DNA of 64,000 nt, from positions 1 to 64,000 of the forward strand of contig JAKARZ010000004.1 of the NCBI GenBank assembly GCA_021828405.1, written 5' to 3'. This document shows positions 51,292 to 59,615 of this stretch, piece by piece. This stretch comes from Bacillota bacterium (GTDB lineage Bacteria > Bacillota_E > Sulfobacillia > Sulfobacillales > JAIMBI01). Both the position numbers and the translations under genes were made by a program. The notes beneath the pieces were generated by a model that had not been told where the DNA came from, searched no databases, and was given only the letters and a program-made list of their open reading frames with translations. Position 1 is the first letter of the stretch. Each line of letters begins with the position of its first letter.

Positions 51292-52017
51292 CTATCGGAC
51301 CGGGCGGCCAAATCGGCGGAGCACGGCCAGCACCAGCTCATCCGTGGCATCGAAGAGGCGTGGGTGGGCGGGCCGGGCGGAGTGGGCATACACGGCCGGC
51401 AGTTCGGTACAGCCCAGCAGCACCGCGTCCGCCCCGTCGGCCCAGCCCCCGCCCGCAAGCGCGGTGAGCTGGTGCTGGGAGGCTTCGCGGTCGTGCCCCG
51501 CCTTGATCTCATGGATAACCGCCATCAGGCGGGTTTGCGTGGCGGGGTCGGGTGTGACGATCGTGACCGCCGCCTCTTGTGCGGGTTTGAGATACAGGCC
51601 CAACTGCACGGTCGGCGTGGTGGCCATGAGCGCAACGCGGCGCACGCCCCCCGCGGCCACCGCCTCCATGACCAGCGTGGGCAAGTGCAGAATCGGTGCG
51701 GCGATCTCCCGGGCGATGTCATCGTAGTAGGCGTGGCAGGTCGCGGAGGGTATCACCAACAGGTCCGCTCCCGCCTCGGTCAGGGTGCGGGCGGCACGGA
51801 TCAGGTGGGGGAGCGGTGTTGGGCCGCGTCCGGTCAGGTGCCGCAGCCGGCTCGGCGCGGACGGCTCCGTCACCATGACGACCGGGAGGTGATCCCCATC
51901 ATTGGCGGCCGGGGTCAGGGCGACCAGCCGATAGTAGAAGTGGGCGGTGGCCAAACTGCCGAACCCGCCGAGAATGCCCAGCCGCGTGGGTCGGGTCGAC
52001 GCTCTGTCAGATGCCAT
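51292..52017 (-). CDS. Aspartate/glutamate racemase-family protein
   Basis: This 241-residue protein has the family's N-terminal LGILGGFGSLATAHFYYRLV and the second-half catalytic motif VLLGCTELP. The first catalytic motif, usually PCNTAH, reads PSATCH, so the classical N-terminal cysteine is a serine with a cysteine three residues later. It may racemise another amino acid, act by a one-cysteine route, or be inactive. The ATG at 52017 follows AGGAGGTG. It is divergent from a YheO/DauR-like regulator and sits among peptide-utilisation genes, where D-residues could matter. Confidence 0.8.
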   Translation of the reverse strand: MASDRASTRPTRLGILGGFGSLATAHFYYRLVALTPAANDGDHLPVVMVTEPSAPSRLRHLTGRGPTPLPHLIRAARTLTEAGADLLVIPSATCHAYYDDIAREIAAPILHLPTLVMEAVAAGGVRRVALMATTPTVQLGLYLKPAQEAAVTIVTPDPATQTRLMAVIHEIKAGHDREASQHQLTALAGGGWADGADAVLLGCTELPAVYAHSARPAHPRLFDATDELVLAVLRRFGRPVR

Positions 52018-52159
52018 GGAGCACCTCCTGGACGCACAAGGTATCAGCCCCGACGGGCTGCCGCAAGGAAGCGAGCGGATCGGCCGCGGGCGGAATGGGT
52101 GCGTCCGACTCGCAACCGCGCTATATTACGGGAGTATGCTGGCATAGGAGGCGAACTGG

Positions 52160-52831
52160 TTGGCGTTAAAGGCGTGGGAGCTGGACAATTTTCGTCGCTT
52201 GGCAGAGAACCTGTCCGCATTGCTGGGGCCGTCGGCGGAAGTGGTGATCCATGATCTGGATGATCTGCATCACTCGATCGTGTGCCTAGCGGGGGATGTC
52301 ACCCATCGCCAGCCAGGACAGCCCATGACCACGGTGGGGCTGGAGGCGCTGCGGCGGGGCACGGAAATCTCGTCGCTGCAGGGGAGCTATCGATCGGTGC
52401 TGCCCGACGGCCGCGTGCTGAAATGTTCCTCTACGTTCCTGCGAAACGCGGCGGGGCGGTCCGTGGTGGCCCTGTGCATTAACATTGACGTGACGCAGTG
52501 GAATCAGGCCGCCGATCTGCTATTGGACTACGCGAGCGTCGGCGCCCGCGAGGACCTGCAGGAGGACTACGTGCACTCGGTTCCCGACATGATCGCCACG
52601 TTGGTGAACGGAGCCCTGGACACGATGGGCAAGCATCCCGAGGACATGGACGGGATGGAGCGGCTCGAGGTGGTGCGCGCGCTGGACGATCGGGGGGTGT
52701 TTCTCATCAAAGGAGCCGCGGGGTATGTCTCCAAGATGTTGGGGGTGTCTCGCGCCACCCTCTACAATTATCTGCAGCGCATCCGCACCGAGCAGGTGTT
52801 TGTGCACGCCGAATCGTCGAAGCTTTCGTAG
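52160..52831 (+). CDS. YheO/DauR-like PAS-HTH transcriptional regulator
   Basis: This 223-residue protein has a YheO-like PAS domain (about 10-130; PSAEVVIHDLDDLHHSIVCLAG, RSVVALCINIDVTQW) and a C-terminal helix-turn-helix (GVFLIKGAAGYVSKMLGVSRATLYNYLQRIR). The architecture is that of DauR, a D-arginine utilisation repressor. The start is a TTG at 52160 after AGGAGG. It lies between the racemase and the peptide-transport run, close to two of the three palindromes. It is therefore the best local candidate for the regulon's regulator; this link is inferred. Confidence 0.87.
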   Translation: MALKAWELDNFRRLAENLSALLGPSAEVVIHDLDDLHHSIVCLAGDVTHRQPGQPMTTVGLEALRRGTEISSLQGSYRSVLPDGRVLKCSSTFLRNAAGRSVVALCINIDVTQWNQAADLLLDYASVGAREDLQEDYVHSVPDMIATLVNGALDTMGKHPEDMDGMERLEVVRALDDRGVFLIKGAAGYVSKMLGVSRATLYNYLQRIRTEQVFVHAESSKLS

Positions 52832-52963
52832 AGGGGTTGGGGAGCGGAGGCCGGTCGCACGCGCGGCTCTGATTCTTGCCCTGGCCTCGACACGAGATGA
52901 CGGAATTTCCCCGGGGGCTTGACATGCGCGGAGTAGCTGAGTACGCTCCCTCTGATGCCCAGT

Positions 52964-52978
52964 TAGACAAAATGTCTA
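52964..52978. promoter_or_regulatory. Operator palindrome, site 3
   Basis: TAGACAAAATGTCTA has perfect six-base arms around AAA. It differs from site 1 by one base and shares the flanking T and C. It lies 64 bases upstream of the oligopeptide-binding protein start. Confidence 0.7.
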
Positions 52979-53042
52979 CCAACAGCCAGCATCACGGTCT
53001 CAAGGCACTACTTCAGGACCCTCAGGAGGAGCGTGACGACAG

Positions 53043-54782
53043 ATGTTTCCCGTCTCGCGACAACAAAGTATCCGCAGACGATTTGCGTGGGGGAGCATGG
53101 CGGCCGCGGTGTTGCTGGTGGCCGCCGCCTGCGGGCCAAGCACCGCGTCGAGCCCCAAGCCGAGCTCCACAGCCCTCACGCCGCACGCCGGCGGCACCGT
53201 GGTTGATGCGCTGGGTCCGGTGACCGGCTTCGACTGGTATCTGCCGCTGATGGCCGTCGCTTACAACAGCACCACGAACGCGACGGCACAGTCCCTCCAG
53301 TACCTGGGACTTTACGTGACGGGCAGCAATGGGTTGCCTGACTATGCGCGGAGCATTGCCAGCGACATCACGTGGAACAAGGCGGGTACCGTCTATACGG
53401 TCAAGATGAACCCCAAATGGCACTGGTCCAACGGTGCTCCGGTCACGGCGTCGGACGTTCAATTTGAGTGGCACATGATCCAGGCGGCCAGCGCCTCCAA
53501 TGCGCCGGCACCGTGGCCATGGACGGGCGCGGGTCCCACCGGGATCAACGTCACCGTCAAGTCGTTCAAGGTTGTCAATCCTTACGAGTTTCAGGTAACC
53601 ACCGTGGCGCCCGAGAACCAGTTGTGGTATCTCGGCCAACTGGGGAACTTTATGCCGTTTCCCAAAGCCTCGTGGGACAAGTACCCCGGGCAGCACGCCA
53701 AAGAACTGGCCTATCTCACCCAGAACGGAAGCAATCCTTCGTTCTTCTCGGTGATTGACGGCCCGTTCAAGCTGATTCAGGCCGTGCCCGAACAGTCTTG
53801 GACCTTTGCGCCCAACACCCACTACGACGGCCACAAGCCGTATTTGCACCGGCTCATCTTCCAGTACGAGACCACCGACACGTCGGAGGTCAGCGGGCTT
53901 CAGACCGGCGCAATTCAGGTGGGCTACCTGCCCGGGACCGACTATGCGATTCGGAACACGTTCACGCTGCAGCGGTTTGTGGCTCAGCCCCCCGCAGCGT
54001 TTGCGCGCATTCTGCTGAACTTCAAAAATCCCCAGGTGGGATCCATTCTCAAGCAGGTGGTGGTGCGGCAGGCGATGCAGATGGGGATCGACCAGCCAAC
54101 CATCATTTCGGCCATCTTCAACGGGCTGGGGGTGGAAAGCACCACGGCCGTGGTGTCCATGTCGCCCTATCTCGATCCGGCCTTGAAGAAGGGGCCGGTG
54201 TTTCCGTACGACCCGACCGCTGGCGTGAAACTGTTGGAGGCCAACGGCTGGCATCTCTCGAACGGGGTCATGACCAACGCTTCGGGTCAGAAGCTTGAGT
54301 TCCAGATGAGCTATCCCACGGGCAGCAGCTCCATCCTGGCGATGGTGCAACTGCTGGCGCAGGACTGGGCCAAGGAAGGGATCAAGGTCACGCTGAACGC
54401 GGTGCCGTTCCCGACCATGTTGCAAAATCACCGCCAGCCCACCACGTGGCAGATTCAAGGCGGATTGGAGCTCACCGGCGGCATCGGGTACGGGGTTGAC
54501 AACACGGTGTTTGGAACCAACGGCCCCTTGAATTTCGTCGGGTACTCCAACACGACGCTTGACAATCTGATGACGGCGGCTTTGGCGCCTCAGCCCAACA
54601 CGCAGGCAGGTCTTCAGAAACTCTACGCCTACCAGGAGTTCCTGGCTCACCACCTGCCGAATCTGTGGATGCCGGTGGGTGACAGCTACTCGATGGTCGC
54701 AAAGAACTTGCATGGGGTGTTCAGCTCTGTGCCGGTGAAAGGTAGTTTCGCAATATACCCCCAGTATTGGTGGTTGAGTTAA
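53043..54782 (+). CDS. Oligopeptide ABC transporter substrate-binding lipoprotein (family 5)
   Basis: This 579-residue lipoprotein has a basic N-terminus, a hydrophobic stretch and the lipobox VAAAC with Cys30, so it is anchored outside the membrane. The mature part shows family 5 motifs: the NPKWHWSNGAPVTASDVQFEWHMI signature and VRQAMQMGIDQPTII in the second lobe. It is expected to bind peptides or similar solutes for the permeases encoded downstream. The ATG at 53043 follows AGGAGGAG at a slightly long spacing. TldD, TldE, two permeases and a secreted peptidase follow on the same strand. Confidence 0.92.
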   Translation: MFPVSRQQSIRRRFAWGSMAAAVLLVAAACGPSTASSPKPSSTALTPHAGGTVVDALGPVTGFDWYLPLMAVAYNSTTNATAQSLQYLGLYVTGSNGLPDYARSIASDITWNKAGTVYTVKMNPKWHWSNGAPVTASDVQFEWHMIQAASASNAPAPWPWTGAGPTGINVTVKSFKVVNPYEFQVTTVAPENQLWYLGQLGNFMPFPKASWDKYPGQHAKELAYLTQNGSNPSFFSVIDGPFKLIQAVPEQSWTFAPNTHYDGHKPYLHRLIFQYETTDTSEVSGLQTGAIQVGYLPGTDYAIRNTFTLQRFVAQPPAAFARILLNFKNPQVGSILKQVVVRQAMQMGIDQPTIISAIFNGLGVESTTAVVSMSPYLDPALKKGPVFPYDPTAGVKLLEANGWHLSNGVMTNASGQKLEFQMSYPTGSSSILAMVQLLAQDWAKEGIKVTLNAVPFPTMLQNHRQPTTWQIQGGLELTGGIGYGVDNTVFGTNGPLNFVGYSNTTLDNLMTAALAPQPNTQAGLQKLYAYQEFLAHHLPNLWMPVGDSYSMVAKNLHGVFSSVPVKGSFAIYPQYWWLS

Positions 54783-54879
54783 GCGGTCCAGATCCGGGGC
54801 ATCGCGGACGGGCGGGCGCGCCATGCCCGCCCGTCCGGTCGATGTGCCCCAGAACACCTTGAGAAACGGGGGAGACAGC

Positions 54880-56295
54880 GTGGCCGGTGGTACGGTGACA
54901 ACCTGGGACGTGGGCCTTGAGGACACGCTTCGCCAGCTGCTGGGTCGTCAGCCAGTGGATTACGTCGAGCTGCGGCTCGAAGTCAACGAAGCCACCGTCA
55001 TTGAGTTGGTGGGGACGACCCCGCAGCGGGTGGACCACCAGTTGGATGTGGGCGGCAACGTCCGGGCCGTGTCCGGCGGCTACGCCGGATTTGTGCACTT
55101 TGATGGCTGGCATCAGGTGGAGGCGCGTGTCCGCGAGGCGGTGCAGCTTGCGCAGTGGGGCGCGGCGGCCAGCCTGGGCCCGCGCGACAATTGGGCTCCC
55201 AGCCAGGTAGTGCAGTTGCGCGCGCGCGTTCCCTATAAAGAAGATCCGCGCAGCGTATCGGTGGAGGACAAGGTGGCGTTGCTGCAGGGATATGCCGACC
55301 TTGGCCTGTCGTCCTCTTCGGCGATCCAGAGCGTCCAGAGCCGATATTTTGACCGGTATCGGCATCTGCTGTTCCTGAACAGCCGCGGCAGCGTGGTGGA
55401 GCAGGAAAAGATGGATCTTGGGGGCACGGTGCTGATGGTGGCGCGCCGTCAGGGTTCGGTCGCACAGCGCGGCGTGAGTTTCGGATCGTCCAATGACTTC
55501 GGCGCGGTGCGTGGCTTGGAGGATGAAGTGCGCGACGCGGCCCGGCGGGCCGTGCTGCTGCTGGAGGCGCCGGAAATTGTTGGCGGCGAGTATACTGTGG
55601 TGGTGGATCCCCACCTCGCGGGAGTGTTTGCCCACGAGGCGTTTGGTCATCTCAGCGAGGCGGATGGGCAGGTGGACGACGCCGGGCTCCTGCAGGCGAT
55701 GCGGCTGGGTCGGCGGTTCGGGCCCAAAAATCTCCACATTTACGACACGGGGCGGGATGAGGGGAGCCGGGGATATATGCCGGTGGACGACGAAGGCGTG
55801 GAGGCCCGCGACGTCGACCTCATCAAAGATGGGGTGCTGGTGGGGCGCCTTCACTCCAGCCGAACGGCCGGCAGTCTCGGCGAAGAGCCCACAGGCAATG
55901 CCCGCGCCCTGCACTACCGTTTTGCCCCCATTGTGCGCATGCGCAATACGGTCATCGCTCCCGGGGAGACGCCGGTGGAGGCGCTTTTCCAGGGCATCAA
56001 GCGCGGGATTTACGCCACGGGCAGCGCGGGTGGCCAAACCAACGGGGAAGTGTTCGCGTTTCGGGCAGCCGAAGCGTATCTCATCGAAGACGGCCGCGTC
56101 ACCCGGCCTCTGCGAAACGCGGTGCTGACGGGCAACGTCTTTTCCACGCTCAACAACATTACGGCCATCGGCAACGACTTTACGCGCTACGAGGGGGGAG
56201 GCGGGTGTGGCAAGGCAGGGCAGATGCCGCTGCCCGTCAGCCACCATGCCCCATCTCTGCGCATTGAGCGCTGTCTCGTGGGAGGTGTGCGATGA
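54880..56295 (+). CDS. tldD: Metallopeptidase TldD
   Basis: This 471-residue subunit of the TldD/TldE protease carries the zinc motif HEAFGH (residues 252-257) inside VFAHEAFGHLSEADGQ. It also has GNARALHYRFAPIVRMRNT and ATGSAGGQTNGEVFAFRAAEAY. TldDE degrades unstructured peptides and matures some RiPPs such as microcin B17. The GTG at 54880 follows GGGGGAG; a 19-codon extension is less likely. It overlaps tldE by four bases. Its place inside a peptide-uptake operon suggests it digests imported peptides. A role on the island lanthipeptide is possible but unsupported. Confidence 0.92.
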   Translation: MAGGTVTTWDVGLEDTLRQLLGRQPVDYVELRLEVNEATVIELVGTTPQRVDHQLDVGGNVRAVSGGYAGFVHFDGWHQVEARVREAVQLAQWGAAASLGPRDNWAPSQVVQLRARVPYKEDPRSVSVEDKVALLQGYADLGLSSSSAIQSVQSRYFDRYRHLLFLNSRGSVVEQEKMDLGGTVLMVARRQGSVAQRGVSFGSSNDFGAVRGLEDEVRDAARRAVLLLEAPEIVGGEYTVVVDPHLAGVFAHEAFGHLSEADGQVDDAGLLQAMRLGRRFGPKNLHIYDTGRDEGSRGYMPVDDEGVEARDVDLIKDGVLVGRLHSSRTAGSLGEEPTGNARALHYRFAPIVRMRNTVIAPGETPVEALFQGIKRGIYATGSAGGQTNGEVFAFRAAEAYLIEDGRVTRPLRNAVLTGNVFSTLNNITAIGNDFTRYEGGGGCGKAGQMPLPVSHHAPSLRIERCLVGGVR

Positions 56296-57635
56296 CCGCC
56301 ACGGATCCCTTTCGGCAGCGCCTGACGAAGCCCCGGCAGGCTGGGGAGCAGGTGCTTTTGACCGAGGTTCATCGGGAGCACATCACGGCGCGGGTTCGCG
56401 GCGGCCGCTTGGAAGGAATCGATGAGGGGCACGAGCATCACCATGCGGTCCGTGTGCTGTCGGACGGGCGCCTGGGGTATCAGGGCTCGCGCGCGGCCGA
56501 CTGGGACGAGTTGCTGGAGGGGGCTCGCGCCGGGGCCCGTGGCAGCGCGTTAGATTCGTTTTCGCTGAGCGGTCTCGGCGAAGCCGCCTCGTCCGCCTTC
56601 GGGCCCGAGGAGGCTGTCGGCGAGCCCGATCCCACCGAGTTGGCGCGCATGGCGCTGGAGATGGGTCGGGCGCTGTCGGCCGAGGCTCCTGAGGTGGTGC
56701 CCCAGGCGCAGGTTCAGTGGGTGCGCCAGTGGACGCGGATGGTGGATGGCGACGGCGTGGAGCGGCGGTGGGTGCGCACGGAAGGTCGGGCGGCACTGAG
56801 CGGGCGGGTGGTGCGCGACGGGGACTTCATGACCGTCGGCACCAATCGTTGGCAGGCGGCGGGCTTGCCCGAGCCGGGGCCGCTTTTGGACCATGTGAAA
56901 GAACGGCTCGCTTGGGGTGAGCGAATCGTGGCGCTGGACGGGGACGTCCTGCCGGTCGTCTTCATGCCGGCGGTGGGCTTCAGCCTGCTGGCCCCGGTGC
57001 TGGCGCGACTGTCCGCCCCGGCCGTGACGGCGAAAACCAGCCCGTGGTCGGATGCCCTCGACACGCGGGTGGCGCATCCGGAGGTATCGCTGATGAGCGA
57101 TCCAGGGATTGCCGACGGTCCGCGCAGTGTCCCGTGGGATGACGAAGGGACCGCGACGCGACCCGTGCCCCTCATCGACCGCGGCGTTCTCCGCCACTGG
57201 ATTCTGGACCGGCGGGCGGCTCATCAGCTGGGACAGCCGGCGCTGGGATTCGGGTTTGGTGGAGACTTGGGTAGTCCGCCGACCCCCCGGCCCAGCAACG
57301 TCACGGTGAACGTCGGTACGACGCCGTGGGATGACCTGTTGCAGTCGCACCCCCGCCTGCTGATCCTGGAGGGATGGGTGGGAGGCCGGCCGGTGAACCC
57401 GCTCCGCGGTGAGATGGCGGGCACCGCCACAGGCCTGTACCTCGTGGATCACGGGACCGTCGTCGGCCGTGTCAAGAATGTGGTGGTGTCTGTCAACGCG
57501 CTGGAGGCATGGGGCACGCGCCTGTCGCGGCTCGGGGATGAACGCCACTGGGTGGGCGGCGGCATGATGCAGTTGGCACCCGCCTGCCTGCCCCCGATCC
57601 TGGTTCAAGACGTTGCGGTGGCGGCCAAGTCGTGA
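56292..57635 (+). CDS. tldE: TldE/PmbA subunit
   Basis: This 447-residue partner of TldD is homologous but lacks the HExxxH zinc motif, as expected for the non-catalytic half. Recognisable segments include KTSPWSDALDTRVAHPEVSLMSDP, GTATRPVPLIDRGVLRHWILDRR, PRPSNVTVNVG and a C-terminal NPLRGEMAGTATGLYLVDHGTVVGRVKNVVVS. It starts in an ATGA overlap with tldD. The permease gene follows 73 bases later behind its own AGGAGG. Confidence 0.9.
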   Translation: MTATDPFRQRLTKPRQAGEQVLLTEVHREHITARVRGGRLEGIDEGHEHHHAVRVLSDGRLGYQGSRAADWDELLEGARAGARGSALDSFSLSGLGEAASSAFGPEEAVGEPDPTELARMALEMGRALSAEAPEVVPQAQVQWVRQWTRMVDGDGVERRWVRTEGRAALSGRVVRDGDFMTVGTNRWQAAGLPEPGPLLDHVKERLAWGERIVALDGDVLPVVFMPAVGFSLLAPVLARLSAPAVTAKTSPWSDALDTRVAHPEVSLMSDPGIADGPRSVPWDDEGTATRPVPLIDRGVLRHWILDRRAAHQLGQPALGFGFGGDLGSPPTPRPSNVTVNVGTTPWDDLLQSHPRLLILEGWVGGRPVNPLRGEMAGTATGLYLVDHGTVVGRVKNVVVSVNALEAWGTRLSRLGDERHWVGGGMMQLAPACLPPILVQDVAVAAKS

Positions 57636-57708
57636 AGCAAGGGACCGAGCGCCAACAGACAGCGGCGAAGCAGCTGCCTGCGGCCATTGATAAAGAAAGG
57701 AGGCACCG

Positions 57709-58632
57709 ATGAGCACCACTGAGAGCACCGAGGCGCTGGCGGTGAGAAGTGCCGCGAACGACGACGCGTGGATGCCCAAAAGCAGTTCACGCACGGAGCG
57801 GGTATGGCAGCATCCGCTGGCGCGTTGGGGCATTATCGTGCTGCTTCTCATTATAGGGTTCTCGTTTGTGGGTCCGACCCTGTATCGTGCCAGTGCCTAC
57901 ACCTTGCACATGACGTCTCTCCTGCAGCCGCCCAGCGCGCGATTTCCCTTAGGGACGAACAACTTGGGGCGCAACATGCTGGCGCGTCTCATGCTGGGGG
58001 GGCAAACCTCGCTGGAAGTGGGGTTTGCCGCCGCGATCGCGGGGATGACCATCGGGGTAGTGTACGGCTTGATCGCGGGGTACTCCGGCGGATTCGTCGA
58101 CGCGGTCATGATGCGTATCGTGGACATGCTCCGTGCGATTCCCGGGCTGTTTCTGTTGCTGTTCGTCGACGCGATCGTGAAGCCCAGCCCGCTCACTCTG
58201 GTTTTCCTGATTGCGGGTATTTCCTGGCATGGGGTGAGCCGTTTGGTGCGCGGAGAGGTGTTGCGCATCCGGACGGAAGGGTATGTGGAAGCGGCAGTGG
58301 CGGCGGGCGCCTCCAAAGGGCTCATCATGAAGCAGTACCTGTTTCCGAACGCCATCGGTGTGATCATTGTGGCCACCACCTTCCACATCGCGGATGCCAT
58401 CCTGGCCGTGGCGGGCCTGAGTTTTCTGGGCCTCGGACTGCCGCCCCCGCTGCCCAACTGGGGCGCGATGTTGGCCGACTCGATGGCCTATCTGCCGCAG
58501 AACGCGTGGTGGCTGGTCTATCCTCCCGGATTCATGATTCTGCTCACGGTGTTGTCGATTAATTTCATCGGTGACGGCGTGCGGGGGGCCTTTGGGCGCA
58601 ACGCGCGGCGCGCGGCGGGGAGGGGAGCCTGA
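57709..58632 (+). CDS. Peptide ABC transporter permease, DppC type
   Basis: This 307-residue inner-membrane permease has six helices. Its N-terminal leader (about 35-55) is typical of the OppC/DppC branch. The FPLGTNNLGRNMLARLMLGGQTSLEVG segment and the EAA loop (EAAVAAGASKGLIMKQYLFPNA) contact the ATPase. The ATG at 57709 follows AAAGGAGG. The next permease overlaps by one base. The order DppC then DppB is the reverse of the usual arrangement. Confidence 0.92.
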   Translation: MSTTESTEALAVRSAANDDAWMPKSSSRTERVWQHPLARWGIIVLLLIIGFSFVGPTLYRASAYTLHMTSLLQPPSARFPLGTNNLGRNMLARLMLGGQTSLEVGFAAAIAGMTIGVVYGLIAGYSGGFVDAVMMRIVDMLRAIPGLFLLLFVDAIVKPSPLTLVFLIAGISWHGVSRLVRGEVLRIRTEGYVEAAVAAGASKGLIMKQYLFPNAIGVIIVATTFHIADAILAVAGLSFLGLGLPPPLPNWGAMLADSMAYLPQNAWWLVYPPGFMILLTVLSINFIGDGVRGAFGRNARRAAGRGA

Positions 58633-59588
58633 TGGCGCGGGTGGTATTGCAACGGGTGTTGCAGTCTTTGCCGACGCTGTTCTTTCTCACGTTCTTGAGT
58701 TTCGGTCTCATGCAGATCGTCCCAGGAGGACCGGCGGTGATCATGCTAGGCAATAACGCAACCCCGCAGCTGATTGCGCAGCTCAACCGCTCGATGGGGC
58801 TCAACAAGCCCATCTGGGTGCAGTACATGATTTGGCTGGGGCGTTTGCTGCACGGGAATCTGGGATACGCCTACACTCAGCACGCGTCAGTGCTGAGCCT
58901 CATTGGCGAGAACCTGCCCCGCACCCTGATCCTGGTCTTGACCGCCATCCTGCTGTCGCACGCCATCTCGATTTGGCTCGGCGTCCTGCAGGCGACGCGC
59001 CACTCGACGCGCCGCGATCACGTCATCTCGGTCGGGACGTATTTCTTCTACTGCATGCCCGTGTTCTGGCTGGGCATCATGGTGGTGGCGGTATTTGCCG
59101 TGGACCTTCGGTGGTTTCCCGCCGGGGGAATCTCCAACCCCTTGAGTACGGGGTCGCCGGTCGCTGGCTATATTGATCACATGTTCCTGCCGGTGGTCGT
59201 GCTGGTGATTGGCACCGTGGCGGGGTGGACCCGATTCGTACGCGGCTCCATGGTGGAGACCCTGGAGCAAGACTACGTCCGCACCGCCCGGGCCAAGGGC
59301 ATCTCGGAACTGCGCGTCTTCTACGTGCACGCCCTGCGCAATTCTGTTATTCCGCTCGTGACGCTGGCGGGGATGTCCCTGCCCGGGTTGTTCAGTGGCG
59401 CGCTCATCATCGAGATGATCTTCAACTATCCCGGCATGGGTCTCCTGTTTTGGAATGCTGCGCAGCAGCGCGATTATCCAGTGCTCATGGCCGTCGTCCT
59501 AATGGTGGGGGTGCTTGGGATCCTCGGCAACCTGCTGGCCGATCTGCTCTACGCCATGGTGGATCCGCGGATTCGCTACAGCCGATGA
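58632..59588 (+). CDS. Peptide ABC transporter permease, DppB type
   Basis: This 318-residue permease of the OppB/DppB branch has the N-terminal RVVLQRVLQSLPTLFFLTFLSFGLMQIVPGGPA. Its EAA loop is YVRTARAKGISELRVFYVHALRNSVIPLV, and the C-terminus is DLLYAMVDPRIRYSR. Its start overlaps the upstream stop (TGATG). No DppD/DppF ATPase gene lies in the window, so an ATPase must be encoded elsewhere. Confidence 0.93.
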   Translation: MARVVLQRVLQSLPTLFFLTFLSFGLMQIVPGGPAVIMLGNNATPQLIAQLNRSMGLNKPIWVQYMIWLGRLLHGNLGYAYTQHASVLSLIGENLPRTLILVLTAILLSHAISIWLGVLQATRHSTRRDHVISVGTYFFYCMPVFWLGIMVVAVFAVDLRWFPAGGISNPLSTGSPVAGYIDHMFLPVVVLVIGTVAGWTRFVRGSMVETLEQDYVRTARAKGISELRVFYVHALRNSVIPLVTLAGMSLPGLFSGALIIEMIFNYPGMGLLFWNAAQQRDYPVLMAVVLMVGVLGILGNLLADLLYAMVDPRIRYSR

Positions 59589-59615
59589 GGCCCCACGTAT
59601 TCAGGAGGCGATAAG

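Noticed and set aside
53043..59588. Complete Opp/Dpp transporter
   Set aside because: No Walker-motif ATPase gene is present in or next to the run, so only the binding protein and two permeases are annotated.
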